Assembly (NCBI GenBank): GCA_013398275.1
Contig: VZSE01014389.1
Span: 4,260,636-4,324,635, forward strand
Direction: 5' to 3'
Source of the DNA: Promerops cafer
Lineage: Eukaryota; Chordata; Aves; Passeriformes; Nectariniidae
Length of the DNA: 64,000 bases
Shown: in pieces, positions 34,144 to 47,900 of the stretch
How the letters are laid out: every line of letters starts with the position of its first letter
Numbering within the stretch: the first letter of the stretch is position 1
Made by a program: the position numbers and the translations under genes
The notes under the pieces: model-generated
Told to the model about the DNA's origin: nothing
What the model saw: only the letters and a program-made list of their open reading frames with translations
Database searches by the model: none

Positions 34144-37100
34144 TATTTAAGCCAAATGGCTTATGAAAACTTACCAGATCCAAGGGCCTGAACTTTCAGA
34201 GGAAACAACTCTTTTCCTTGGTTCCTGTAATTTTCCTGCTAATTGCAGTTTTGTCATACAAGAGAGATGTCCCGATAAGAATTGGAGCAGGTCAAAACAC
34301 AGTTCCTCGCACACTTTGGCTGGCTGCTTAAGTGTGCTTGGGGACATGGCTGCATGTTGAAAAACACCCGCTAAGCTTGGTTAACCTTCCATGGTTTGTT
34401 TTTGATTTCCTCACCCCTCTTCAGAAGAACCAGCACTGTATTAATGAGGTTTAATTCATGCAACAGGCTGATTCCACTGATAAGGCATCTCTCAAGTATG
34501 CAGGTGACTCTGCATTCATCTTTATTCTCTTTCTGTTCCATGTCCTGTATTTCAGAGCACACTCCAAGGACTTTAGAAAATAATTTAATCAACCCATACT
34601 ATAATTGAATCAGCCCATATATATTTACGAACAGGTTACTGCAGAAAGTAACTGCTGAGGGACAATTCACAAAGTGCAAGAAATTTATAAGAAACAAGAA
34701 TGGGTGAAGCCTTACAGCTGATCCTTGTCCACACTACAGGCACTCTCCAGCAGAAGAGCAAAAGCACGTTAAGGCAAGGAAATGTTGCACAGAGCAAGTA
34801 GAGAACACAGCAGGAACCACAAATGATTTGGGTGAGATGTGTTTAGGTACAGAACTGTGTTCCGCAAGTGTTAAATTATTTCCAAAGCTACTTGCAACAA
34901 GGGAAGAGTGAAAATATTTGGTGAAATTAGGAATTTTTGTTATATTTTGATATTGATACTTCATTTTAAATTGAATTAAAGAACAATGAAAAGGTAATAG
35001 TGTTAAAATTCAACTCATTTTCTTACAGATATACTTCCCATGGGCAGGCAGATGTTCAGCCATCTCCAGGAAAGCTGGGTTCCATCATGTGTAATGGTTA
35101 CCTGGGAAGACACACACTGTAACTTCAAACATCCTCCCTTTCCTCTTCCTTCCCCCAGCTTTATAAGCTCAGCATGACAGTGTAAGGTGTGGAATATCCC
35201 TATGGTCAGCTAGGGTCACCTGTCCCAGCTGTCCTCCCCAACTTCTAATGCAACCCCAAGCAGGTGGTGTGGTGTGAGAGGCAGACTGTGCAAGCGCTGC
35301 TGAGCAGTAACTAAAACATCCCTGTGTTACCAACCTTGTGTTCAGCACAAACCCAAACACAGCCCCCTTCCAGCTACTGTGAAGAAAATTAATTCTACCC
35401 CAGTTGAAAGCAGCACACTGTCTTTTGAGGTGCTTCTGACCATCTCATAACTCTTATGTGCATGTAGAGCTTTAGAGCTGATACTGGTTACAAACATGGA
35501 ATACAAGTGAGATTTAAAAAATAGTTTTAAAAAGTTATTCTGTCAGTTAAGAGGTCAGTGTTCCATTTTATTGTGACTCAAATCTCTGAACTTAATTTTG
35601 GTGCTTGGGGAAGGCATTTTTGATAATTATTTCTTTTAATATCTGCAGGTTCTTTCCAATGGCACTGTTTGGGGAAAAAAACAGAACAAAACAAAACAAT
35701 TCCCCCCTCTGCCAAAAAAACCCCAACAACAACAAAAAAAAATCATGTAAGAACAACCAAAACCACACTCAATGCAGTAAAAAGGCCTATTAAAGTGCAG
35801 GGTAGACAGAAAATTTGGATAAAGCAATATGGCATTTTCAATATTCATGCATGACAGGAATCTTGTTTGGAAATCTCATGACAAACCACGTGCTCAGCTT
35901 TGGGCAGGTGGACTTTCTATGACAGAGAGCTGGCTGAATGACACACCTGGGAACAAAAAAATCTCAAACTGCAAAACACCTCCATGGGTGATTTTAGATC
36001 AGTTTCCAAAAAGAAACAGTGCAGTATTAAGTAATGATATTAGAATATGTCCTGTATCTGTATTCTAGGTATTTAATCTCAAACGTTATTTCAAGGTCTT
36101 AGCAAGAAAGCAAATAACAAAGCATTCTTCATCAGGAATGAGGAGATAAAAGACATGAAGCAAGCAGAGCTAATGGTGAGCAATGCAGTAGTTGTGATGT
36201 ACTGAAATAACTGACAGAGCATCATCCCCGTGAGCATCGGTGTTGTGCTGTGGAGATGGGAGCACGGAGCTGAGCCTTCCCAAAGCACACAGCTCTCTGC
36301 TGGGGAAGGCTGCTGCTCCCAGCCCTTGGAACAGCTGTCTGCACCTGCTACTTCTACCTCACAGAGGAGTTCCACCTCATGGTACAAACAACACAGCCAG
36401 TTGCAATAGCAGGCAGAGGAGCTGGCCTTCCTCCCATACCATATTTTATTGTCAAGAACAACACTCAACAGAAGAGAAACTGTTTTCCCTGCATTAAAAA
36501 AGGCTTAACCAAAAGATTTAAAAATTCAATATTAAATCCTTTTTTTAAAATTCATACACGTACTCTCCATTCACGTACACGTACTCTCCCTTGGTTTTAT
36601 TTTGTATGTCAGGCCCTGAAACAGGAAATTCTTGCTCTCATTTGAAGCAAACCTGGATTGACTGTAACGATAAACTGTTTTTAATCCAGCCCTGCTAAAA
36701 AAAAAAAAAAAATCAAAGCAAAAAACAAAGTACATCTGAGAAATAAAGCCGGCCCATTTTTCCACAAACGGTGAAGCAAGTGTGCTGAAGTCTCCCAAAA
36801 AACCAGACCAGCATAATTTATAACCAATCCTAAATAGCTCAAGATCAAAACAATTTAAACCCAATCCTAAATGAATCCTAAGACTTAAAACTGAAGCTAA
36901 ATGTAACTGCCTATTTCATTGCTCTCTTTCTTGTTGCAAGTGACTCTGTACTGATTTTTAGGAAAGAAACTAGAGAAAACCTGAAGCAAAATTTTAAGCA
37001 CACCATGAGTAGCAAGAAGAGTTTTCTATCAGAGATTGACTCTTGCTTCAATTATGCAAGAAAATGAAAATATAAGTAGAAATAAATACTTCAAACAAGT

Positions 37101-38900
37101 TTTATTTGGTACTTACATGCTATATATAGTTTTAAAGAAAAACTACATATTTTGGACACTTCAAAATATTGTGGCTATGTACATGGAAAACTAAAGAAAG
37201 CAAGAAAGGAACCCAATTCATTTTACTGTGTCACAAGTTACTATTGAAAGCACTCTGACTGAATGGCTGTTTTTTCCCTTCCATAAATATTCTGGCTGAT
37301 GAAGTCTCTTTCATTTTATTTCCATTGCTTGTATCCCATCTCCTCTGTAAGATGAACACTTGGCAGCAGCAGAAATTTCTTCAAAAATTCTTCGGCTTTT
37401 GACTCAGAGGATTTCTTCTGCTAGCACAGATTTCTGCACAGCTTCCTAGAGGCCTTGCTCAGTGTTCACTAAAGGCAAGTGCAGGAATCCTAATGGTACA
37501 TTCTCTGTTAGCAGGAGCCCATGAAGCCCCATTTCCCTACCCAAGGATCTTCTCACTGATTCAGAGAGCAAAGCCTCAAGCCTTCGGCGATGCTGCAAAC
37601 TCAAACACCCAGAGCGAGCTCTGCCTCCAACAGCATTGTTTAGCAAAGCACAAAAACGTGCAAGATTTTACAGTTCTGCACAACAGCAACCAAAAGTGTG
37701 GGATGGAACAATGAATGACAGTAGAAATAAGCATCAAACTAAAGAGAAAGCAACTTGCTTGGCTCCTCTTATCACTCAAACCGCGCTGCTTTATAAAAAC
37801 CACACACTACATAAAAAAGCACAATGACCATTTTCCATTTGCTCTGAAACGAGCAAACCCCAAAAATCCCCAAACCTGCATCATCCAAAACTCAAATATC
37901 CCAGGTTTCACACAGTCTTCAGTAGTCTGATAAGGCAAAGGAAAAGTCTTCCATCATTGGGAACAGCAGCAATTTACAGGACTCAGAACAAGGTATTTTC
38001 TTTGTATGTGTGTGCACACGTGTGTGCACATATGCATACACATCTTTTATAGTATTGTGAACATGGATGTAACTAAAAAAATCAAGTTTGCAGTATCTTT
38101 TTTACCACATTTGTCTAATTTATTCAATTAAATGATTTATTTCTGTACGGAGCAAAATTCATAAATACATAATCTAGGAGAACAATAGGTTTTCCTCTTG
38201 TCCATGAAAAAATAACGCTTTCAAATTTTCACATTTTAAAACCTGTCTTGTTTTGTGTTTTTAGAGAAAATGTGAGAAGATCATAGTGACGTCTCAATTT
38301 ACAGAATGTCCCTGTAGGAATTACATTTACAAGAACCTGATACAGAAGCCTATAGTTTGCCCCCATAATTAGAGTTCTCTGCAATAACATTTAAACCAAG
38401 AGGTTTAAATAAAACACCCCATTAACTCTACTTGTAGAGCAATGAGGCATTTATTTTTCAAGTATTAGAACCACAAAGTCTAAAAGATTCTTTGCCAATT
38501 TTACAATTATGCCTTTTAAACCAACACCCACCTTTTTTTAAAAACAAAAAAGAATCAGTCCCACCACCCAAATCAGCCCATTACTTTCAGATTCCAGTGT
38601 CTTGTGTCTTAAGGAATGCAGAAATATTCATTTACTAACAAAAAAAAGCTTGTTGGAAATAGCCATATTAAGTAATGCACGTGAAGCATGATTTTTCTAG
38701 TGATGAAAGCTATTAGAATGGTGATCCAAGTCTATTCCCCTCTTTCTTCTGCTGGTTTTACTAAAGTCCTTCCAAAAAAGATATTCAAGAAATCTTTAAA
38801 AAACTGGAGAGAAAAAAATAAACCACTCCTTCATAGCATGGAAGAAACTCCACTGACTGCAGAGATGCTCATATCACCTTTGGTTCTTCAGAAGAAACAA
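34144..38900. other. Convergent 3' untranslated and intergenic region between the VAC8-like gene and MAP7
   Basis: There is no coding sequence I can support. The VAC8-like 3' UTR starts at 34144; the first plausible poly(A) hexamer is ATTAAA at 34975-34980, and an AATAAA follows at 36742-36747. For MAP7, reading leftwards from 38900, AATAAA hexamers occur on the minus strand at about 38449, 38117, 37314 and 37101, so the 3' end cannot be fixed. Two short repeats are present: a CACGTACTCTCC duplication near 36556-36590 and an A16 run at 36697. Confidence 0.55.
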
Positions 38901-38911
38901 TCAGATCACTT
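38901..38911 (-). CDS. MAP7: MAP7 terminal coding micro-segment (11 nt coding plus 3' UTR)
   Basis: Acceptor TGTTTTAG/AAGTGATC; the joined codons read A-E-V-I-stop, identical to the mammalian MAP7 end. Only 11 coding nucleotides lie on this exon. The remainder of the exon is 3' UTR running leftwards from 38900. Confidence 0.92.
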
Positions 38912-41900
38912 CTAAAACAGAAGGTAAACATGACAGGTTAGAGTGGCAATTCTTTCTTCAAAACGTTATGTGCTTATGCAATTATTTTAATGTGAGATGG
39001 TTTTCCTTACATTTTTAGGCCACAGAAAAATAAAGCGCTATCTAATTTAATTTGCTAAATTAGTAATTGGTTACCTAGCATTCTTGAAAAGTTATAATTC
39101 AGAAAAAGCCAGTGTCCTGAAAGCCATCCCTCAATGCCTGCAAGAACTTGATGAGGAAAGTTCTTGCAGGCATTGAGCAAGAACTTCATCCAGGATTTCA
39201 AAAAGTAGTTTTTAAAAAGTAGTAACTCCTCTTCTGCATGTGCATGTTAAGCACTGCACTTGCAAAACTGGAACCCAGTAGCTGATCATAAGGTCAGAAC
39301 AGCAGCTGTCACCTATCACTTCTGCTTGAAAGCACAGGGCAAACCTTTCCAAGCAACTTCAAATGGCAGAAAGTAAAGTATATGTGAGAAGCCCTCACCC
39401 AGGAAATAATAAGGCCTCACCACCATTGCACTGCATCTCTATGTGCTTGGCATGCATAGCTTTACAAACAGATGTGCTCCTGTCCCCACATAAACTAAAT
39501 CTGTTTAAAATTTAAACAGAGTTTAAACATTAAAAAAATAGACTTTAAAAATGCTTAAATAAATCAACTTATATTAATTGGGAGCTTTGAGACCTCTGTC
39601 AATTACAACAAAGTACAAATGTTAGTAATCCACAGCAAACCTACCTGCTGTTTGATGTGTTTGAACACTATCTACCTGAGGCAAAAGAGTCCCCTTATCT
39701 TCAAAGGCTAGAATTGGATTCAAAGGAATTTCGGGACTGTTGCTTCCATCATTGTTCATAGCATCCAGCCGGGATGGTTTAGAACCAATAGGCAGGTTCA
39801 TGATCTCTTCAAAGTTATCGTTCTGCATAGACATTCCATTTTCATTTGCGTTTTGCTCTGGATTGAGATTGCTGAAAGAGAAAGATAGAGTTTTTTCCTT
39901 ATGTACTTTATCTAGGACCAAAATTTCATCCTCGAAGCAACAGTACAAATGGAAGAGAAGTCTGCATCGGTCCCAAGCATTCTTTTAGCCAGTGAAAACA
40001 AAACTATGCTTCTACCACAGCAGGAAAAACTAGTTTTGCAGCCAAAGTACTTGGTATTCCTTCCCTCAAACCCATGGGACAGTAGTTACTTTTGACTGAC
40101 TACATGATAGCCAGAACTACAGGGTGCTATGTGGACCCTGCAGTCTGAGAAGCGACTGCAATGGGAGTCGGTAAGGAAACCCCTGCAGCACCACCACTAC
40201 CTGGAACCCACATAATGCAATTTACAGCCCCTAACATATTTTCAGATCTCATAACCTTTGTTTTACCCTTCCTCTTATTGCAAACCAATGTAATTTCCCT
40301 TGGATAAGATCACTGTTATTTTTATTATTTCTTGGATCACCTCCTGCCACCAGTTCTAGAGCAGCTTCTGCTATATGCCACTTACCCAGAGAAAAAACTC
40401 CCTTGTCAATATAGTGCTCCTTTCAGTCCCTTCTCCCATACAAGACCTTAGGGGTCATTTCCAAGGCACTACCCAGCTCCACACTTCTCCTGTTGATCAT
40501 GTCCAAGCCAAAAGAGCTCTCTCCTAGAACCCCTCATGTCAATCTGCACTTTCATTTTCCATCTCCCACGTGACAGAGATACCTTATGAGAGCTCTTGTA
40601 CATCTCCCCCAGTCAAGAGCAGCACAAGCACAGAGACACTGCATTTACACGTGCTCTCCCCAGACAATACTTGCTCATGTCTCCCAGCCTTGGTCCTCCC
40701 CTCCCAACCCCTTTATTAGGTGCTGCATTGTCAAATCCTTCTGACTCTGCAGATGGCATGTCCTATCCTGCCAGAGAGGAGAAACTAAGGTGCTACTTCA
40801 GTCAACAGGATGACAGTAATGGGACCATAAGCTCCTCAGGCAAGAGCAAGTACTCAAAAAATACTCAAAAATCTTGTGATCTTTCACAGGTGCTTCCTAA
40901 AGCCCTCAACAGTTAGATCCTGACAATTCTGGGTACCTATTCCCTGTTTGGACCACATTGCAACTGTTCAGGTTGTTTGGAAATGTTTCAGCCACAAAGG
41001 CACAGATGCAATTTTCCTAGATTGAAATTTGGCTATCAATTTCCTCTGGCCATTTCTCAGCAGGCGGCTTGGGTTCACAGGCTTATTTTCTGACAGCACA
41101 TTTACTAGTCTTAAAAAGAAACCTGCTTGTAGTTGGCATACAGTATATTTTCTTTTGCTGGCTTCTTTGTACAACTTTGCACAAACAATTAAAGAATTGT
41201 TTTACGGTATTCCCCAAGAGACAAAAAACAATCATTGCTCGTTTGAAAGTGGCAATGCTTTTTTATCCAAAGCCAGATTTCCTGTGAGAATCACATGCTG
41301 GTGTTCATATCAAGCCTTCCCAGTTTTTCAAACCATCACCAGTTCTTTTTCAGAAAGGCACTCCCCTGTTTTTCATCTCTGGATATGCTGGGCAAATTTC
41401 AAAGTGGAAAATATGTTTCACTGCACTGAGTTTGAGAGCAGGCACAGAAACTCTGCCGGCTGCCTGGGAGAGCTCCTAAGTCACATCACCCTTTTATGCC
41501 AGAGACCCACATCTGTAAGATGAGGAGCAGAATCTATGAAATGCTTTAGGACTATTAAAACCTGCTCTGTGACATGCGGTCATTAGATTATTATTCACTA
41601 TAAGGTATCCTATAATTTATTTTATCCCCATCTACTGCCAATAACCATACCAGAGCTAGGATAACACGCCAAGTTTGATGAATAGAGCAAGGAAGAGGTG
41701 GGAAGAGAGCAACTGCTCATTCATAGAAATTAAACAGCACAGTAGTTCAACAAGTATTAGAGCAATGAAGAAGCCTCTTGCTTCTGCAAACAGAATTTTT
41801 CTACCCAATTTATGAGCTGACTTAGTGAATAAATAATTCTTCATATTTCATATTTATGTGTCATTGCACTGCCAGTATTACACATGGAGTTAGAGCAAGA

Positions 41901-44900
41901 TTCGTTCAGACTTGAACAATGTCTTTTGAGACAGAGGAGTCTACAATCACAAAGGGGATACAGAAAAGAAAATCAAGGCTATAAATATTCTAAATTTTGT
42001 GGTATAAAGTCTTCTAGATTCTATGCTGCTTGATCCACCTAAGTACTAGAGGAGCAAATTTAGACTAAACAAAGGGGGAAATAGAACAGTGGAATTAATT
42101 TCCACTGGGCATCTTAGAGGCCACAAGCTCCAAAGGAGATTAGATAAATTCCTAGGAGATTGGTATGCCCTTCAGCTTCTGGTAATTAGCAGCTTAGGGA
42201 CTACTTGAGCCTATGGTTGTATTTGAACCCCAATGCTTAGCAGCCCTTCATTGGCCAGAAGATCTCCTGGTAATTACATTTTTTTTCCTTTGCATTGTGC
42301 TACAGGCCATTAAAACAAAGAACACAAAAAAAAAAAAAAAAAAAAAAAAGGGGTTTTGACCTGCTGCAGCTGTTTTTACTGACTTACATTACATTCTTAA
42401 TGTTGTCTAAGTGTCTAATGCAACACCAGAGATATCCTTTTCAGGCATACAATATTGCAGAAAGAATTGGATGATTTTGGCATTCTAACACATTCCATAA
42501 GCGTGCGTGTAGCAAGACACTTATGTAATAGAGGAAAAAAGGTTGCCTGAGTTGTTGAGAGTGCATTTCCAAACTTAACCGTCTTGCAAGCATCTGAAGG
42601 ACATCTCCATGGCAGCTGAAAAGTATCTCTGCAGCTTCACATTTTGACCTGGATACATCACTATTAACAAGATAGACTGGAGGATGTTGAGAAAAGAGGA
42701 GCCAGTTTAATTAAAGGAACTGGAATATCCAAAAATTGAAAATTACTGAAAATTATATCTGTTGTAGATAATTTTAGCCAAAACTCTATGTAGACACAGC
42801 CTGAAATTAGAATTTGAAGAGACTAAAAAATAAAGAAGGCCAGAATTCAGTATATCTGTTTCCGATAATTCATCAGAAATAACACTGAATAGGAAAAAAT
42901 AAAATACAGATTTGCAGGCCTTTGAAAACCACCAAAATATTTTCACAGCTGCTATTTCTGATCTGAAAGACAATGTCAGTCACCTCATTTATTGAGAAGA
43001 TTTTTGCAGAGGAGACATAGATAGACATTAAAATCGATCCCAGACTTCTGGATTATTTAAATAAATCGTGTTTATTTTTAATCCACCGAGACAACAGCAC
43101 TGAAACCAGCCAGCAATGAGATGCTCTCTTTTCCAGGACAAGATATGAAGGCAATCACCCAGACCAGCTGTATATTTTGAAAAACTGGTTATCTAACCTA
43201 CCCAGACCCAGCTCCATGCACACAGGATGGAGACACATGAGGTGCACTCACCAAGGCATTTTGCACTGCATTGCAAGTGTTTGTAGAAAACAGCACAGAA
43301 AAGAGGAGTTACAGAGTAAGTACCATAAGGAAAGTACTGTCAACATAAACCACTGTACTGAAATAACTTTTTCTTAGAAGTTGCAGGCACGATCTACCTT
43401 GGGCAAAGAATTAGAGAATGGAATACAAGCAAAAATCTCTAAGTGAGCTATGGATCAGGCAGCTGTAGGGTTCTACATCACTCCATCCCATCACCCACAC
43501 AAGAACGTGACACAAGTTCCCCAGGTAACACCTTTTTAACTTCTGGTCAGAAATCTCAGCACTCTCGCCCTTAAAACATGATGAAGTCTTTTTCAGATAA
43601 AAGCCAAATCTTGCTGAGGGCTGGAGTGAGGTGCTCACCCAGGAGACAACCTGCACCCACTGCCCCTGTGTGTGCTACCATGTCAGGTGTATCTGGATGC
43701 CAGACAACCACAGCACACAAGATGCAGTAGCAGTGATGTTGGCACCTGTGGCTTTTACAATGTGACAAAATCTATGGGACACTACCAAGTGCTTCAGGCT
43801 TCACCTTTCTAGTCACTGTGGATGCACCTCTGAAGCAGACACATTCCAACCTGGCATGCCTGGCATTTCCCTTCCACAACCTTACATGCTCTTCCTACAT
43901 TTGTCAGTGTTCTTCAATCTCATTTATTCATTCTTCACTGTGGGCATTCTGAGGTTCCTTCCACACAGATTATAATGGTACAGGACAGCACTCATTAGTG
44001 TGGCACATTTTATATTTCAAACATCAAGATGCTTGTAAGGCTGGGAGTGATTAACATTTTAATAGCTGCCCAAGACAATTATGAGGCACCTCTGTGCAGG
44101 TCATCCAATGCACCTCAGTGTCACTGACAGAACTCCCCTCAGCAGGAGCATCCTTGTCAGCATGACAGCAGGCTAAGATCCCCCAGGCATATGGAGGGAT
44201 CGAGAAAGGGCAAATTCCTCCTTCAATTAGTGCCAATCACACCCTGAAGCATACTGTCCATTACAGACTGCACAATGACTTCCCACATTCAAGTTCTTCC
44301 GTGCATATTCTGGCACTACCTGCATAAAACATGAAAGGACTGCAAGATTATTTGGCTTTCTGCATCACTAAAATTAAAATAACTGACAGCTCATGCTTAT
44401 GTAACAGATGTCACTCAGTTCAATACTGAGGTTTCAAGCTTTTCAACAATTTCTCAAAGTCTGAGTGACTCGCTTTGTGGCTACAGAGAGCTCCCAATGT
44501 ATAATATCTGCCTCCCCAAATACTCCTTATGAGGAACAAAGGTGGTTTTTTTAAATGCATAACCAAAGTGACTAGTCCCATATCTCACACCAAGGACATA
44601 TCTACAACACCACTTGCTAACACTTCAAGCAGTTTAGAAATCAAAACGTCTAGGCTGAAAGCACAGGATTCATTATTTGAATTAAGAAAATAAGTAGTGC
44701 GGGCCCAGAGTGGATTTTATGAAGCTTAAATCATGGAAAGGAAAATTCCCTTTCCGTTAAGTTTCAATAAATGTAATAATTGCTGCCAAACACGCTGTTC
44801 CAAACACTGCAAAGAACATGCTCTATTTTGTTTTTAATTTTTCCCTGTCAGTTAGCAAAAATCAGTTACTGCTACTTGAAATACGATAAAGCTCTTTTCT

Positions 44901-47900
44901 GAACACAGGAAAAGATGAAACCCAGGAAACAAGGCAGATTGAACACTTGCTTCTTACTTAGTTAATGAACTCGTGGATCCGAATATAATTTATTACTCTA
45001 GCAGCCCTCGTCCTCCAGACATGGCTCCCTGACACCCGGCAATGCTTTACCTGTCCGCATTCCCGGCGGGCTGGTGCGGGACCACCCCGCGCACGCAGGC
45101 GGCCGGAGTCCCGTTGTGCGGCGGTGGCACTGCGTGCTGCAGCTGCGGCTCTGCTGCAGGCTCCGGGGCAGATGCAGGACTGGCTGCGACTGGGCAGAGA
45201 AAACAGGCTTTCATAAAACCAAGCAGCTGCATCTACCCCGTAGATTAGGGTAAAATATTTTCTACAAATCCAGCACAGCCAGGGCGAGTTACGGTTTTAA
45301 AAAATACACGGTTCCCACACCCTTCCCCACCGTCTCTACCCAACCCCATCTCCTTTGTCAACTTTTTGGGCACACAAACCCTGTTTCAGGTCCAAAGTAA
45401 ATGTCACAGATTTCAAAGCCATAGCTTTATGAACAAGAATAAATATTTTACAATCATATGCACAATTCCAACATATAAGCCAATGGGCAAAAGAGGCTGA
45501 TATCTGATAGAATGTTATGCTGGCACTTTTCAAGTAGCAATTGAGAATGGAACAGAGCAAAACTTGGACATTACTAATTCCATACACTGGTATTTCTTGA
45601 TTCCAGTGACTCAAAAGGAAATCAAGAAAAAAGAATACCTCCATTGGGAAGGAGATGAGGAACTTCTTTCAATAAGTACCAAATTACTACTATAAAACAT
45701 TGCAGAGAGCAACATAAAATGAGATTATCCTTGTCCCTCATGCTGAGATCACGTGATACATGCTTCTCGCTTGGCTTGTGGTTTTCTTTTAAAGTACAAG
45801 TACAGCCTTCTGCATTATATCTAGAGTTGCTCTATTCATATTCAGGACAGTAAGAGGAAGCAACTGCACCCCACCCTACTAACATCTGCCACAGTAATTT
45901 CAAGGACAATTCTGTATTCATAGGCTTGGACACATTTATCTACATTACCCAAAACCTCATCTGGTAAGCCCCTCCTTCAGCTGCTCTATTTCACTGTACT
46001 CCAAATGTTTGGGCTGAAGACTTTTATACTGAATGTCTCAGTCTTATCTTTGGCAAGATTTTATATGGAAGATACTAGAAATAGAGGTCTCTGTACTTCT
46101 ACAAATGGAATAACAGCAAAACATATTTGCTTTAATGTTTAGAAGGAAAAAGCAGAAGAAGAAGTTATTCTGCTTTGGAAATGTGGATCAACCTCATATT
46201 TTGAAGCAGAGGCCAAACAATGACAAAAAGGTGATGGATTTTTTGCATTGTGTGATTTGGCCATTCCCATAAATGTCTCCTCAGGTTTTGGCAAACAGTA
46301 AGACTTAGGAAAAAATTTTTAAAACAAACTGTTTGTGGAGAGTCAGAGGTCTGTTAAAGTTCAATATGGAAATTCATGTGGCCGGAATATGCCCATTAAT
46401 CCATACCTTTAACTCAATGGCACATATAGATAATGCAAAGTCAAGCAGTAGAGCAGTCCTGAGACTGAGAGCAGTTTTCTCTTTATTCAGTCACTCAAGG
46501 ACTCCAGCCTTCCGCTGGGCCTGGGGAAATGGAGATCCAAAGCCTCCTCTGCCTTAGGAAACTGATAGAAGACAACTTTTCGTCTACCTCTAGAGGGAAA
46601 GCACTAGCCAAAGGCTGTGGAACCCTTTATAGTTTCAGGAATTCTTTAAATGGTTTATAACACCTTCAGCAGTGCCCAAAGACAAAGATGGCATCCCAGA
46701 TGAGTCCTGTATTAGTAGCGCACAAACTTTTTTCCCCTGAGATAATACGTAAACAAGTAACAAACACAGGTAATGAAATCTGCATCAGAAGGTTTCCTGA
46801 CAGTACTAATTATAGTGTTCACTTTAAAAATCAAGAAAAAAAAGTCATCCATCAGTCAGTGCTGCTGTCTTCCCTGTTACTCAACCCAAATACAAAGGAG
46901 AAAAAGATTATTGTCATTTAATATGTTATACTGCAATAGGATAAGCCATTTGATAGCTTGACTTCAGTATCTTTAAACAGTGTTAATTCACACCTGGCGA
47001 TTGTTGAATATAAGCTGAATTTTATTTTTCTTCCTTTATTATAAGCATTAAAGTCTTATATAGAAGATTACCTAAAAAGAAATAAAGATAGAGGGAATGG
47101 AGAAGAAGGAAATCCTAAGAGTGTGGGTGTGACAAGACCAAGCTTTTGTAGTAGCTCAATTTTGTCAAAAAAAGAAATAAAGACCAAGTGAATAAGGCAG
47201 CAGGTGTGGAAGAAAAGTCACAGGGAGATGTTTAGAACAATAAATGCTTTGTTTTGAAGACTAAGAAGAAATAGTCTTAAGAAAATGGAGTAAATCTGCA
47301 ACAACCAAATATGAAATAATATAAGAAACAAACTGTAGAATCAGTTTATTTTGTGATCTAAATCACTTTTCACTTTATAAATAATTAAACTTGTTAAGAA
47401 AATTCCTTTTGCTAAACACCAATGTGACAAAGTTGCTAAAACATTGGATTCATTTAGTAATGGCTAACTACCTATACAGAAAGGCAAAATAATAACTGTC
47501 TGCTAAGATTTCATTTATACACCTCTCATAGTTTTTATTACTGCAATAAGTGTGTCAAGTTTCTGAACTGTTTCTCAAATCATTGTGCTCAGTAGGCATT
47601 TATTCACCTGTTGTGCTCAGGGCACAGTTAAACACAATACCTGCTTCTCCAGTAATATTTGCCTTTGATATATGTCCATTTTGCTGGTCATTGGATTTCT
47701 ACAAAGGAAGCACAGTTTTGTAAATTAAAAATGGCACTATGGAAAAAACCAGAAACATGTTCAATATTTACACATGTTAAGCAGCAGCACTGACCTTATC
47801 TACAGCTTCTACACGCCTAGTTCTCTTCATGATCTCCTCAAGCCTCTACAATGAAATGTAAAGGGTAAAATAATGTTTGCTGGCATTAATTTGAATATCT

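Noticed and set aside
41029..41523. Plus-strand open frame of 164 codons inside a MAP7 intron
   Set aside because: No recognisable family, AT-rich composition, no promoter or splice context, and frames on the other strand overlap it.
42040..42215. Possible old retroposon (sequence near TGGAATTAATTTCCACTGGG)
   Set aside because: The resemblance to ancient CR1/L3-type elements is too faint to name a family without a library search.
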